DNA from: Pedobacter kyungheensis
GTDB lineage: Bacteria; Bacteroidota; Bacteroidia; Sphingobacteriales; Sphingobacteriaceae
Reading direction: 5' to 3'
DNA length: 64,000 bases
Assembly (NCBI RefSeq): GCF_000812965.1
Contig: NZ_JSYN01000021.1
Span: 1 to 64,000 of the forward strand
Under the pieces are notes generated by a model. The model was not told where the DNA came from, did not search any database, and saw only the letters and a list, made by a program, of their open reading frames with translations. Numbering within the stretch: position 1 is the stretch's first letter; the number at the start of each line of letters is the position of its first letter. Made by a program: the position numbers and the translations under genes. Below, one piece after another: positions 35,036 to 44,800 of the stretch.

Positions 35036-36133
35036 ATGACAAAAAAAGAAGATGAAAACCTTATTGCTGAGGTTCAGGATGAAAAATCTAAACAAAAGAT
35101 TAACAAGCACAAATTGCTGCTGGTACTTATTCCGGCAGTATTGATATTACTTGCCGGGTTGGCTTATCACCTGTATAGCCAGTATGCTAAAGGGACGGTT
35201 GCATCTGCGAAGCCGGGTATCAATACTGCCTTGCCGGAGGCGAAGCTCGAAAAAGAGCAGCCCGTGGATAAAATGGGCTATTATGAAAAAGCCCGTCAGG
35301 ATTCTGCGCATAGCGGCGCTTCAGGCTTAGATGCAGCGGCAGAAAAGCTGGGTTTTTCCGTGCCGGAGAATGCGCAGGAAAAGCAGATCGATGAAAAACT
35401 TGCGGCCATAAATGAGGTGATCGCTACCCCTCATGTGGCGCCGAAAACTGCGGTGCCGGTTTCATTGGGTTATAGCAATGCAGCGCCAATTTCCAAAGAT
35501 GTGGATCGGCTGGAAACGCTGATGAAAGGTATGCAGGGTGATGAGGGCGCTGATCCGGAAATGGACCAGCTGAGCGAGATGATGGATAAGCTGATTGCGG
35601 TGCAGAACCCCCAACTTGCTGCGCAGCTGTATAGAAAGAAAGATTCCGATGCCGCCCCGGACAGTTTGTTCAAAGCAATACCAGCAGTAGTGGCGATAGA
35701 CCAGAAAGCCAGGCAGGGATCGGTGGTAGAGCTGCGGTTGCTGGATACGGTCGAGGTTAATGGAGTGATCCTTCCGGCTGGGCATGCTGTTTTTGGCCTG
35801 GCTGCTTTTTCTAACCAGCGGCTGAACCTGGAAATCAAAAACATCAGGATTGGAACTTCGGTGATCCCGGTGAACCTTACTGTTTACGATAAAAGGGACG
35901 CTATGGTCGGGATCAATGCACCTGAGGCGCTTTTGAGCGATGCGGTAAACGGTGGGGCTATTGATGCTACGGGGAGTATCGGCATTACTGGCTTTGATCT
36001 GACTACGCAGATCGCTGGGGCTGGCATTGATGCGGCCAGGTCGCTTTTGACCAAAAAGATCGGACGTATCAAGCAGAACCTGAAGGCAGGTTATCCTTTG
36101 CTGCTCAGGGACAATAGCAGAAAGCTGAAGTAG
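35036..36133 (+). CDS. traM: TraM-family conjugation protein (VirB10-like)
   Basis: 365 residues. One membrane segment (LLLVLIPAVLILLAGLAYHL), a flexible periplasmic stretch with acidic and Ala-rich parts, and the conserved C-terminal domain. That domain has VELRLLDTVEVNGVILPAGH, LNLEIKNIRIGTSVIPVNLT and the end KIGRIKQNLKAGYPLLLRD. It spans the envelope in the transfer channel. TraN normally follows; here it does not. Confidence 0.9.
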   Translation: MTKKEDENLIAEVQDEKSKQKINKHKLLLVLIPAVLILLAGLAYHLYSQYAKGTVASAKPGINTALPEAKLEKEQPVDKMGYYEKARQDSAHSGASGLDAAAEKLGFSVPENAQEKQIDEKLAAINEVIATPHVAPKTAVPVSLGYSNAAPISKDVDRLETLMKGMQGDEGADPEMDQLSEMMDKLIAVQNPQLAAQLYRKKDSDAAPDSLFKAIPAVVAIDQKARQGSVVELRLLDTVEVNGVILPAGHAVFGLAAFSNQRLNLEIKNIRIGTSVIPVNLTVYDKRDAMVGINAPEALLSDAVNGGAIDATGSIGITGFDLTTQIAGAGIDAARSLLTKKIGRIKQNLKAGYPLLLRDNSRKLK

Positions 36134-36145
36134 CCGGGGATAGCG

Positions 36146-37417
36146 GTGATACAACTAAAGGAGAAAGATGGACTGGCGGGCGAGCTGGTCAGGTACCTGG
36201 ATGAGCAGGCTGGCCTAGGCTATAGCTGGGCGGTGTATGACAGTGATCAGCCGGTTGGTGGGGTCTGGGATATCTTCTGTTTTAAGGATCAGTTCAGCGC
36301 CCTGCGTGATGCAGCAAAAAACCAGCAGATTTTTAACTGGCATATTGCCCAGCCGATCTCAGAACTCCGCTGGGAGTTCGCAAGACAAGAGTATGAACTA
36401 AAAAAATTAAGCATGAATAGAAATTCGTTAGAAGCCTTCAGGGAGGAAGCAAAGGCGTTAAAAGTTCCTCAGAATATGATCGATGCAGCCGAGGTGCTCA
36501 TGGAGCAGAATGTGCCAAAGATTGAAGTCTTTGGCCAGGTTCCGGCTGACCGGGGAATGATGGATGTCACCATTCACATCAAACAGTCCGGCCAAAGTGA
36601 TTTTTATTACTTTAATAAATTCGATGTGGCCCTGAGTAAGGCTAAACCACTGGAAAACGATCACCAGTACCTGGTCATTAGTCAAAGCCCTGCCGATAAG
36701 GATAAAAACCTGCTCCGCAGATTTTCCAGTCCTATACAGGCTATGGATTACTTTAAGGCACAAAAAGGCAATGCGGAATTATCTACCGGTAAGGCCAGTG
36801 ATAAAGACCTGCAGTACCGTGATACCCTTGCCACCATGAAAGATGGTAAAGTGGATTATGTGAAAAAAGAGTTCAGCCAGACTTTCCGCAGCCCGGTGAT
36901 CCAGAATTCTCATTATGTGGACCGTGGTAAGGGTTTTAGCATTGAGCAGGCAGCCAATATGTTGCAGGGCCGCGCGGTTTTTCGTGATGATCTGGTGAGC
37001 AGGGCTGGTGTGCAGTATAAGGCCTGGAATACTTATCAGTTCAATGAGCCAAAGGACAGGTATAATAACTATACCTTAAAGCAGTATGGTGAGGGTTACC
37101 GTTTTGATCTGAAAAAAGAACTGGCGAATTATGAGATCAAGGAGATGCAGCAGCCAGCTACGGCCAAACAGCTGGTTTCAAGGATCGAAAACGGCCATTC
37201 TCCGGTGGTGACTGTAATTGGTAAGGATGGTGAATCTAAACCGCTACGAATTGAAGCGGTGCCGCGTTACGGCAACATTAACCTTTCTGAACCGGGTGGA
37301 AAGCCGGTAAAACGCGAGAATTACCAGAAAGAGCAGGTTATCAGTCAGGATATGGGGAAAGAGAAGGGGCAGGCTAGAACCAGAGGCCAGCAGCAGGGCC
37401 AGGAAATGGGCATGTGA
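36146..37417 (+). CDS. DUF3945-like ICE protein
   Basis: 423 residues from a GTG start 12 bp after traM; an in-frame ATG at 36413 would remove 89 residues. The C-terminal half has the pattern of DUF3945-type proteins of Bacteroidota ICEs: NMLQGRAVFRDDLVSRAGVQ, NYTLKQYGEGYRFDLKKEL, then GKDGESKPLRIEAVPRYGNI. The middle carries QYLVISQSPADKDKNLLRRF, and the end is Gln/Gly/Arg-rich and basic. A cytoplasmic, possibly DNA-associated accessory protein. It replaces traN at this position. Confidence 0.6.
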   Translation: MIQLKEKDGLAGELVRYLDEQAGLGYSWAVYDSDQPVGGVWDIFCFKDQFSALRDAAKNQQIFNWHIAQPISELRWEFARQEYELKKLSMNRNSLEAFREEAKALKVPQNMIDAAEVLMEQNVPKIEVFGQVPADRGMMDVTIHIKQSGQSDFYYFNKFDVALSKAKPLENDHQYLVISQSPADKDKNLLRRFSSPIQAMDYFKAQKGNAELSTGKASDKDLQYRDTLATMKDGKVDYVKKEFSQTFRSPVIQNSHYVDRGKGFSIEQAANMLQGRAVFRDDLVSRAGVQYKAWNTYQFNEPKDRYNNYTLKQYGEGYRFDLKKELANYEIKEMQQPATAKQLVSRIENGHSPVVTVIGKDGESKPLRIEAVPRYGNINLSEPGGKPVKRENYQKEQVISQDMGKEKGQARTRGQQQGQEMGM

Positions 37418-37483
37418 AGATGTCTAATTCGCAATATTTTCGTTAAACAATTTATATATTCACTATTTAAACCCTAATTTATT

Positions 37484-37666
37484 ATGTCAACATTTCAAAA
37501 GTTAAAAGATTTGATCGCTTCAGCTGAAGCTGATGCAGTGAAGTTTCATGAGAGAGGCAATGGTGCTGCCGGTACGAGATTGCGTAAAGTTTATCAGGAA
37601 ATCAAGGTGCTGGCGCAGGCTGGCAGGGCTGAGGTTACTGAGCTGAAAAACAAGCAAAGTAAATAA
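37484..37666 (+). CDS. Hc1-like histone H1-type protein
   Basis: 60 residues, Lys/Ala-rich: FQKLKDLIASAEADAVKFHE, GNGAAGTRLRKVYQEIKVLA. This is the Hc1 pattern found in many Bacteroidota as a small nucleoid-associated protein. Last gene of the tra transcript, with a strong terminator 30 bp downstream. It could coat the element DNA. Confidence 0.8.
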   Translation: MSTFQKLKDLIASAEADAVKFHERGNGAAGTRLRKVYQEIKVLAQAGRAEVTELKNKQSK

Positions 37667-37695
37667 CAGTAAACAAAGTTGTTTTGGGAATTATG

Positions 37696-37727
37696 GCCCT
37701 GCTCCGATTTGGGAGCAGGGCTTTTTT
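37696..37727 (+). terminator. Rho-independent terminator of the tra operon
   Basis: GCCCTGCTCC (37696-37705), loop, GGAGCAGGGC (37712-37721), then TTTTTT. A perfect 10-bp stem and T-run following the Hc1-like gene. Confidence 0.9.
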
Positions 37728-37745
37728 ACGGGTGTTTGTAATGCG

Positions 37746-38732
37746 CTACTCTTCCAGATAACTGATTGTACCGGATTTATCAAGGTCTGTTATGGTTACC
37801 GTCATTTCCGTTTTTTGCACTTCTGTACTGCGGAGATTCAGGCGGGCCAGTTCCAATTTGTTAAAACCATATTTCAGGTCATGCATAGTCGGTATATAGG
37901 GAAATTGTGCGAAGCCGGATACACTGTCTTTGATGCTGAGCGGGATGGGCAGTTGAAACATAAATGACCCATAGGTCAGTCTGAACATCATATAAGGGTG
38001 GGACTCATCTGTTTGCGCTTTACGTTTCAAAACTATTGCAGAAATCCCTGCTTCGCGTTGGGTACTACTAACCTTTCCCTGCAGCATTGACAAGGCATCG
38101 AATTGAAACTGGCTCCCTTGATGACTTTTCTCATTTATCCATTCCAGCGTTTTTGAAAAATTTGGCATTTCATCCTCGGGAACGAGCGTTAGCGCCATTT
38201 TGACAAAAGATTTGTATACGGCTATGGGGATATATCCGGGCATTTTCTGGGTGATACGCACAATACCTGCCTGCTGATCGAAGTCGATATTTTCAGGTGG
38301 AACCTCCTTCCAGTCGATAAACGAGCCGGTAGTGGTTATTGCAGCATTTTCCATTTTATATTTGGGATACCCTTTCTTGCCACGTATTCCAGTAATGGTA
38401 TGGTCCAGGTTCATAAAATTGGCAAATTGTGTTTCCAGTAGACGTCCAAACTTATTGTTGCAGTCATCGCATTCATTATAACTGAACAACACGTTGTTTC
38501 CAATACAGCGGGGAAGTGCGTGTGCAATTTTTTTGAATTTGACCACTGGCCAACGCTGATTACAAAACCGGCAAATTTTGTTATTAATACCCAGGAATTG
38601 CTTTGGGCTTCCGGCTGTAAGGTGGTGGTATGCCATGATCTGATATTGATGATCAATTACATTAAGGGCATTGAGCGCATCCCGATCAAAATTAGTATCA
38701 CCATTATTGTAATTGTAAAACCATTTATCCAT
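37746..38732 (-). CDS. HNH endonuclease-like protein
   Basis: 328 residues. A zinc-HNH core of the HNH_5 type near the N-terminus: CRFC (Cys54, Cys57), AHALP (His71), an Asn pair near residue 80, then ECDDCNNKFG (Cys88, Cys91, Asn92). The long C-terminal region of about 230 residues is unrecognised. The start overlaps the AbiEii gene end by 8 bp, so it is translationally coupled as the third gene of the DUF6577-AbiEii-HNH operon. A DNA nuclease effector in a defence context is the natural reading; activity is inferred. Confidence 0.7.
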   Translation of the reverse strand: MDKWFYNYNNGDTNFDRDALNALNVIDHQYQIMAYHHLTAGSPKQFLGINNKICRFCNQRWPVVKFKKIAHALPRCIGNNVLFSYNECDDCNNKFGRLLETQFANFMNLDHTITGIRGKKGYPKYKMENAAITTTGSFIDWKEVPPENIDFDQQAGIVRITQKMPGYIPIAVYKSFVKMALTLVPEDEMPNFSKTLEWINEKSHQGSQFQFDALSMLQGKVSSTQREAGISAIVLKRKAQTDESHPYMMFRLTYGSFMFQLPIPLSIKDSVSGFAQFPYIPTMHDLKYGFNKLELARLNLRSTEVQKTEMTVTITDLDKSGTISYLEE

Positions 38733-39894
38733 TTTCTGACTCGTTTTTCTCAGTGTAGATGAGTTTGATTACGCTGCTCCAATAGAAAAGGGCTTCACCT
38801 TTGGCCACAAATTTCAGTTTTTTGTTCAGGATTTGAAATTCGCGATGGGTGATGTGGTATTCAGAAACGGCTACTTTGGGATCAAATCTTTCTATGGTTG
38901 CTGTGCCTGAAAGGATAATAGCAGCCAGATAAGCTGCTTTTGCTGTCGCTACCTGTGCTTGCTCTATCCTAAAAGCGCCTTTGAACACGTAATGGCCAAA
39001 CTGCCCTATACCTTTTGTCAGGTAACCATGGTGTTGCTTTTCCAAATCTCCAGCCTGATGCAAATTCCTGGCCAGTACCAGCGAGGTATTGATGGTATCG
39101 TGGAGAACTGTTTCCATGGATTCGATTTTTAGGTTGGCGCGGTATTTTATTTCGGCATCAACAATGGTCTGGTAGGCCTTTTTGAACGTATTCAGATCTT
39201 TGATACGGTCAAACAAACATCCAACGTCGAAGGCCTGTTTAATGATTTCCATGAACATTTCAGACTGAATCTTTTCTCCTTTGCTGTTGCTTCCTTCACG
39301 GTGATAGGGTACTCCTGTTGTATTGGGTGCAAATGCGGTGAGTTTATCCCCGGCAATAGAACAAACATCCGGGGTAGTAACCATAATGGGGTCTCCATCT
39401 GTTAACAACCATTCTGTATGGATCGGGCGCTGGGTAAGCACAGGGTAATGATTTTCGGCAAATAGAACATCAAGCAGGATTTCCTTTTCTGGCCGCTCCA
39501 CAACCTGTCCTTCTTTGGTTCTGGTGGGCACATTGGAGCCGAAGGAAAATCCATAGTGTGCTTTTGGTATTCCCTGCTGGTAACTTCTTCTGTGATCAAG
39601 GCGGTATTTGGTAAAGCTACTGAGTTCGATCACCTTGTCCAGGTGCGATTCGAGTTCCTTCTGGCTTGTTCCTGCAGGTACGATAATATCAATGTCTACT
39701 GAGAACCGTTGTGGTTCTTCGAGCATTAAAATGAGGCTTGTCCCTCCTTTGAATATAAAATCAAGGCCGCTCAATTTCAATGCCTCCAATAAGTGAAGGG
39801 CATGGATCATATTTTCAATGAGACCTGGATCTTTTTTGTATTGTGTTTTCTTTTCCGCCAGCCATTCTGCTGAGAGCGATTTAGGGTTAATCAT
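38725..39894 (-). CDS. AbiEii-type nucleotidyltransferase toxin
   Basis: 389 residues. Nucleotidyltransferase motifs of AbiEii (PF08843): FIFKGGTSLILMLEEPQRFS, VDIDI (GGTS at 50-53; Asp67 and Asp69) and later AGDKLTAFAP. AbiEii toxins modify tRNA or related targets in type IV toxin-antitoxin and abortive infection systems. It overlaps the gene before and after by 8 bp each. The partner upstream is DUF6577-like instead of a classic AbiEi. Confidence 0.85.
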   Translation of the reverse strand: MINPKSLSAEWLAEKKTQYKKDPGLIENMIHALHLLEALKLSGLDFIFKGGTSLILMLEEPQRFSVDIDIIVPAGTSQKELESHLDKVIELSSFTKYRLDHRRSYQQGIPKAHYGFSFGSNVPTRTKEGQVVERPEKEILLDVLFAENHYPVLTQRPIHTEWLLTDGDPIMVTTPDVCSIAGDKLTAFAPNTTGVPYHREGSNSKGEKIQSEMFMEIIKQAFDVGCLFDRIKDLNTFKKAYQTIVDAEIKYRANLKIESMETVLHDTINTSLVLARNLHQAGDLEKQHHGYLTKGIGQFGHYVFKGAFRIEQAQVATAKAAYLAAIILSGTATIERFDPKVAVSEYHITHREFQILNKKLKFVAKGEALFYWSSVIKLIYTEKNESENG

Positions 39895-40642
39895 TTAAAA
39901 TGTTTTGTGGTATATCCGTATATGCTAACAGGTATTCCATCAGATCAGCTTCTTTTCTTCTGCGTTTGGCATAGCTAAATAGCCTGGTAAAATCAATCTG
40001 ATATTTACTGTAAGCAGCGTTAATGATGTTGGCCAATTCTGATCCCTGGTAGGTGCTGAATAATTGCTTATCGGTAAATATATCTACAATTATTTTTTCA
40101 AGTGTGACTGTAGGAATTTTTTTTATGGTCTGAATAGGCGATTTGGAAACCAGTGTTTCAATTATTGTCGCGGGTGGCCCGTCGTAAACATATAATTCAA
40201 GTTCTTTTTGTTCTGGTTTTAAATATATACCTGAGGTGAGTAAGTCTTTTAAAAAATGAAAAACAGGTTCAAGTGCATCTTTTTCAACTTCAAGGATAGT
40301 AACCGTTTTAGTAGGCTGATGTAACATAAACTCATTCAATATCTGAGTTGACCAGATGCACATTTTCAGGTCATCAAATTGCTTTTTTATCTGCGTGATG
40401 ATTTTTTTCTCATTCGCGTGGAATTCTGGTTTGTAAACCGGCCGGTAAGTGAATGAAAACAAATCCTTGGAATAGGCTTGGATCATTTTTTTTTCCTTGA
40501 GCGCATAAATTCTCCACCGGAATGTTGTCTCTTTAAGATCAGGTTCATAGTTTCGGTAAAAATCAAGTAGCTCCTGTCTGCTAAAGGATTCACGTCCCGC
40601 AAATGCTTTTTTTAACTGCTCTGTAATGAAATCTTTTCCCAA
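39887..40642 (-). CDS. DUF6577-like protein, probable antitoxin/regulator of AbiEii
   Basis: 251 residues. The N-terminal winged-helix-like part (SRQELLDFYRNYEPDLKETT, FRWRIYALKEKKMIQAY) resembles AbiEi-type repressors. The central part (CIWSTQILNEFMLHQPTKTV) is like the AbiEi-like family named DUF6577. It ends in a basic RRRKEAD region. First gene of the operon, directly behind five operator-like half-sites, as expected for an autoregulating antitoxin (inference). Confidence 0.65.
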   Translation of the reverse strand: MGKDFITEQLKKAFAGRESFSRQELLDFYRNYEPDLKETTFRWRIYALKEKKMIQAYSKDLFSFTYRPVYKPEFHANEKKIITQIKKQFDDLKMCIWSTQILNEFMLHQPTKTVTILEVEKDALEPVFHFLKDLLTSGIYLKPEQKELELYVYDGPPATIIETLVSKSPIQTIKKIPTVTLEKIIVDIFTDKQLFSTYQGSELANIINAAYSKYQIDFTRLFSYAKRRRKEADLMEYLLAYTDIPQNILND

Positions 40643-40670
40643 TTTTATAAGTTTTAATCAAATGTAATAA

Positions 40671-40804
40671 TTCAAACAAAAGACAGCAAATAACATCATG
40701 TGTCTTTTGTTTGAATTCAAATATAGAACATTAATTGTAAAAAAGAGTCTCATGTTTGATTTCAAACATGAGACAGTATTTAGCCTTTAGTGTCTTATGT
40801 TTGA
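40671..40804. promoter_or_regulatory. operator array, five TGTCTyaTGTTTGA half-sites
   Basis: Copies: 40671-40685 (reverse), 40701-40715 (forward), 40746-40759 (forward), 40762-40775 (reverse), 40791-40804 (forward). The first two form a perfect 15-bp inverted repeat. The third and fourth form a perfect 12-bp one (GTCTCATGTTTG/CAAACATGAGAC). They lie upstream of the DUF6577-like gene. Confidence 0.7.
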
Positions 40805-40857
40805 TCCGGTTTTTACGCTTAGCGTTTGCTTTTTTCCTTAAAAATCGCTAACTTAGT

Positions 40858-40889
40858 TACACTATATTGCATATATGCAATATAGTGTA
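40858..40889. promoter_or_regulatory. perfect 32-bp palindrome upstream of the AbiEi-like gene
   Basis: Left half TACACTATATTGCATA, right half its exact reverse complement, no spacer. It is 134 bp before the AbiEi-like start. A dyad this long in non-coding DNA suggests a repressor site for the AbiEi-like or another regulator. Confidence 0.6.
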
Positions 40890-41022
40890 CTTATAAGCTT
40901 AAAATTAATGTCTTTATAAGTATTTGATTATCATTTAGTTGATATGTATTGATTAGTATCACACTAACTACAAAATTTGCTGAAATCCTCATTTTTTTCT
41001 TGCCAATAGGCTCACAAATCAG

Positions 41023-41892
41023 ATGACCGAAATTTTAAACTTTAATATTGACCGGCTCGAAAATTATTTGAAAGCTTATCACCTGAAGTCGTTTTCTCTT
41101 TCAAGATTTTATGAAATTTTTGAAAGAGAAAGATTGGAATGGGGCGTACGAAAAAAGGTTACTTTTCTGGACTTTCTTGAGGAACTTTTAAAATCAAGGG
41201 TTTTCTATAAGGAAGTATTTGTTGATCAGGCTGGCGCGGAAAAAACCTTGCTTACGCATGGTAAACAAAATCAGTTTACCATGTTATCGCCGCTGGCAAA
41301 AAATGGTTATTTTGCTTACCGCAGTGCAATGGAATTAAACCGGTTGTGCACTGGCGGTTCAAAAATCAGTTATTTAAAGACCGAACATCCCCGTGACCGG
41401 GGAATATTGAAAGCGGGTAATGAATTGACGCAGGATGCGATAACGGCGGCTTTCGAATCCTTGCCGAGAGTCAACAAAAATGTATTGGAATGGAGAAAGG
41501 GAGAAGTGATGCTTGCTAATGGTAAAAAAACTGACAGGTTAGGTGTGTTAAGGGTGGAAAATGAAATCGATAGTTATTGTTATACAGATTTGGAAAGGAC
41601 ATTGATTGATATTGTTGTGCGCCCATTTTATGCCGGTGGGACAGAGCAGGTTTTGAAAGCGTTCAAAAAAGCCAAACAACAGCTCAATATCGAAAAGCTA
41701 AATGACTATCTGCAAAAACTCGGGTTTATTTACCCGTATCATCAATGTGTGGGTTATTATCTTGAAAAGGCCGGATATGCAAAAAAAGAATATGCGTTGT
41801 TTAACAAGAATAAGGTTTTTGACTTTTATCTAACCCATGCAATGGAGTATCCGGACTATATCGAGAAGTGGAAACTTTATGTGCCATATTAG
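41023..41892 (+). CDS. AbiEi-like antitoxin/transcription regulator
   Basis: 289 residues. The AbiEi layout is visible: an N-terminal winged-helix region, a middle with RSAMELNRLC and GVLRVENEIDSYCY, then TDLERTLIDIVVRPFYAGGT, which corresponds to the ERTLLD motif of AbiEi-type antitoxins. The end is LGFIYPYHQCVGYYLEKAGY. No AbiEii follows; the only AbiEii is in the divergent operon. It may cross-regulate that operon or be an orphan antitoxin that protects against related systems. Confidence 0.7.
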   Translation: MTEILNFNIDRLENYLKAYHLKSFSLSRFYEIFERERLEWGVRKKVTFLDFLEELLKSRVFYKEVFVDQAGAEKTLLTHGKQNQFTMLSPLAKNGYFAYRSAMELNRLCTGGSKISYLKTEHPRDRGILKAGNELTQDAITAAFESLPRVNKNVLEWRKGEVMLANGKKTDRLGVLRVENEIDSYCYTDLERTLIDIVVRPFYAGGTEQVLKAFKKAKQQLNIEKLNDYLQKLGFIYPYHQCVGYYLEKAGYAKKEYALFNKNKVFDFYLTHAMEYPDYIEKWKLYVPY

Positions 41893-41894
41893 AA

Positions 41895-44800
41895 TTACTT
41901 AAAATTCCTGCCCCCATGAAAAGCATCTTTAGTTTCTTTGTTTAGCTCTTCGCGGACTTGTGTGCGTTTGTTCTGGGCCGGGTAGGGAGCTGTTTTTTCA
42001 TCAGCCCGTGATAAAGTGAGTATCGGCAGATCGTCAGTTTCTCTTTGTAACAGTTTGCCCAGCATCTTGGTGAAATCAAAACACTTGCTCACGATCACAT
42101 GCACGACCTGGCCTTCGCGTTGCAAACGTCCTTCTACCATCAGTAATCTGGAATGCAGGATTTCTTTTCGGTAAGTCTCGAAAAGCTTTTCGAATACCAC
42201 CAGGTTGGAGTAGCCTGTTTCATCTTCAATGGTGATAAAACATACCCCGCCGGCTGTGCCTGGTCGTTGCCTCACCAGTACCAGTCCCGCCACTTTTACC
42301 AGCTGGCCGTCGGTGGATTCATCGTTGATGTGATGGCAGGTGCGGATATTGAGCATATCGAGCTGATTTCTGACAAAGCTCACCGGGTGGGCTTTTAAAG
42401 ATAATCCCACTGTTGCGTAATCCTGTACGACATGCTCTCCTTTTCCCATTAGCGGTAGTTCGACCTGGGTTTCCAGCACACTTTCGGAAGGTTGTCCTTT
42501 AAATAGTTCTACTGGCATGTCCTTTAGCGCTGAAACTTCCCAAAGGGCCTTCCTGCGGTCCATCCCCAGAGAGCGGAAGGCATCTGCATCAGCCAGTCTT
42601 TCCAGGGCCCCCAAAGAGACTCCGGCATCGCGCAAAGCGGTAATGCTCCGGTAAGGGCTACTGCGGGCGTTTACCAGAACTTGCATTTCTTCTTCGGCTA
42701 TTCCTTTGATCTGCCTAAAGCCTAAGCGCATGGCAAAATACTTTCCGGATTTTTCTTCCAGGAGATTATCCCAAAGGGAATAATTGACATCGACTTCGCG
42801 GACTTCCACTTTGTGTTTCTGTGCATCGATGACGATCTGGGCAGGCTGGTAAAAGCCCATGGGCATGCTGTTTAACAGGGCGGTGGCAAAAGCATCGGGG
42901 TAGTAGTGTTTCAGCCAGCAGGAGACATAGACTAACAGGGCAAAACTCGCCGCGTGGCTTTCAGGAAATCCGTAGCTGCCAAAGCCTTCCAGCTGCTTAA
43001 ATATCCGCCTGGCAAATTCTTCGGTATAACCCTTTGCCAGCATACCCTTGATGAGTTTTTGCTCGTACTGGTTCACTAGGCCCTTGAACTTGAAAGTCGC
43101 CATGCTTCTGCGCAGTCCGTCCGCTTCTGCCGGGGTGAATCCTGCTGCAACAATCGCAATCTTCATGGCCTGCTCCTGGAAAAGCGGCACGCCAAGGGTT
43201 CTGCCCAATATTTCTTCCAGCTCTGGAGAGGGATAAACAATGGGCTCCTCACCATTTCGCCTGCGCAGATAAGGATGCACCATATCGCCCTGGATTGGCC
43301 CCGGCCGGACAATGGCCACCTCAATCACCAGGTCATAAAATTCCTTTGGACGCAGCCGCGGTAACATGGACATTTGTGCCCGGCTTTCGATCTGGAATAC
43401 GCCCAAAGTATCTGCTGCCGAAATCATGGCATACACATCCGGGTCATCCTGTGGGATATTGGCCAATGTTAGTTTCCTGTGGTAATGATCCCTTACCAGA
43501 TCAAAAGCTTTGCGGATACAGGTCAGCATGCCCAGCGCCAGTACATCCACCTTTAAAAATCCCAGGGCATCAATATCATCCTTGTTCCATTCGATATTGG
43601 TGCGGTCTTCCATTCGGGCATTTAAAATGGGGCAGAGGTCGGTCAGTTTTCCCTGTGTGACCACAAAGCCGCCCGTATGCTGGCCCAACTGCCTTGGAAA
43701 GCCCATCATCTGGGCAGTCAGCTCCAGTGTTTTCTTTAAATGCGGATCATTGGGATTTAATCCCTGCTCAGTGACACGCTTACCTTCGAACCATTCATCT
43801 GTAAATTCCCAGATGGAACTGGAAAGCCTGTTAATGGTATCTACCGACAGGCCCATCGCTTTACCCACATCGCGGATTGCACCTTTTTGATGCTGCTGGG
43901 TAACGGTGGCTACAATTGCGGCCCTATCGCGCCCGTATTTATTGTAAATGTATTGGATGATTTCTTCCCTTCGTTCATGCTCAAAGTCCACATCAATGTC
44001 TGGCGGCTCGTTGCGGGCAGGGGAAATAAAGCGTTCAAACAATAGATCAAATTTCATCGGGTTGACTGAAGTAATACCCAGACAAAAACAGATGGCGGAA
44101 TTTGCGGCCGAACCACGTCCCTGGCAGAGGATGCCCCGGCTGCGTGCTTCTCGAACAATATCTTCCACAAATAGAAAGTAATTCGCGTAATCCATCTTTT
44201 TCACAAATTCCATTTCATGGTGCACCATCTCGACTACCTTTTCAGGAATCACCTCTCCGTAAAATTCATGCGCGCCTTTCCAGGTCAGATATTCCAGTTC
44301 TTCCAGGGGTGAACGTCCGCTATTGTTGATCTCTTCTGGGTAAACATATTTTAGCTCATCGAGTGAAAAAGTGCAGGCTTCAGAAATGACCAGCGTATTT
44401 TCTATGGCTAAAGGGTAGCGGCGGAATAAGCGCTTCATTTCATCCACCGGTTTCATGTACCGCTCCGCGTTCTGGTGAAGCCTAAATCCAGCCTCCTGGA
44501 TGGTGCACTTTTCACGCACGCAGGTCAGTACATCCTGCAGCTCTCGGCGCGAAGGGTCATGGTAATGAACGTCCCCGGTGGCTACAACCGGAGTATTAAA
44601 GCGATCTGAAAGCTGCGAAATCCTAAAGATCAGTTTATCATCATTGCCCAGATAACTGCGCGTAGCGGAGAGGTAAAGCTGCCTGCCAAAGGCTTCCCGA
44701 TATTCAGCGAGCGCTGAAATAAAGTTCTTTTCAAATTCAAAGCGTCTGTTGAGTACGCTTGGCATAACCAGTGTAAAAATCATTCCTTTTGCGTGCGCAT

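Noticed and set aside
36146..37417. TraN (VirB9-like)
   Set aside because: No signal peptide or TraN motifs; the C-terminal half matches DUF3945-type proteins.
40858..40889. Transcription terminator
   Set aside because: AT-rich perfect dyad with no T-run and not at the end of a gene; operator is more likely.
43295..43890. Plus-strand frames inside dnaE2
   Set aside because: Antisense shadows of a well-conserved polymerase gene.
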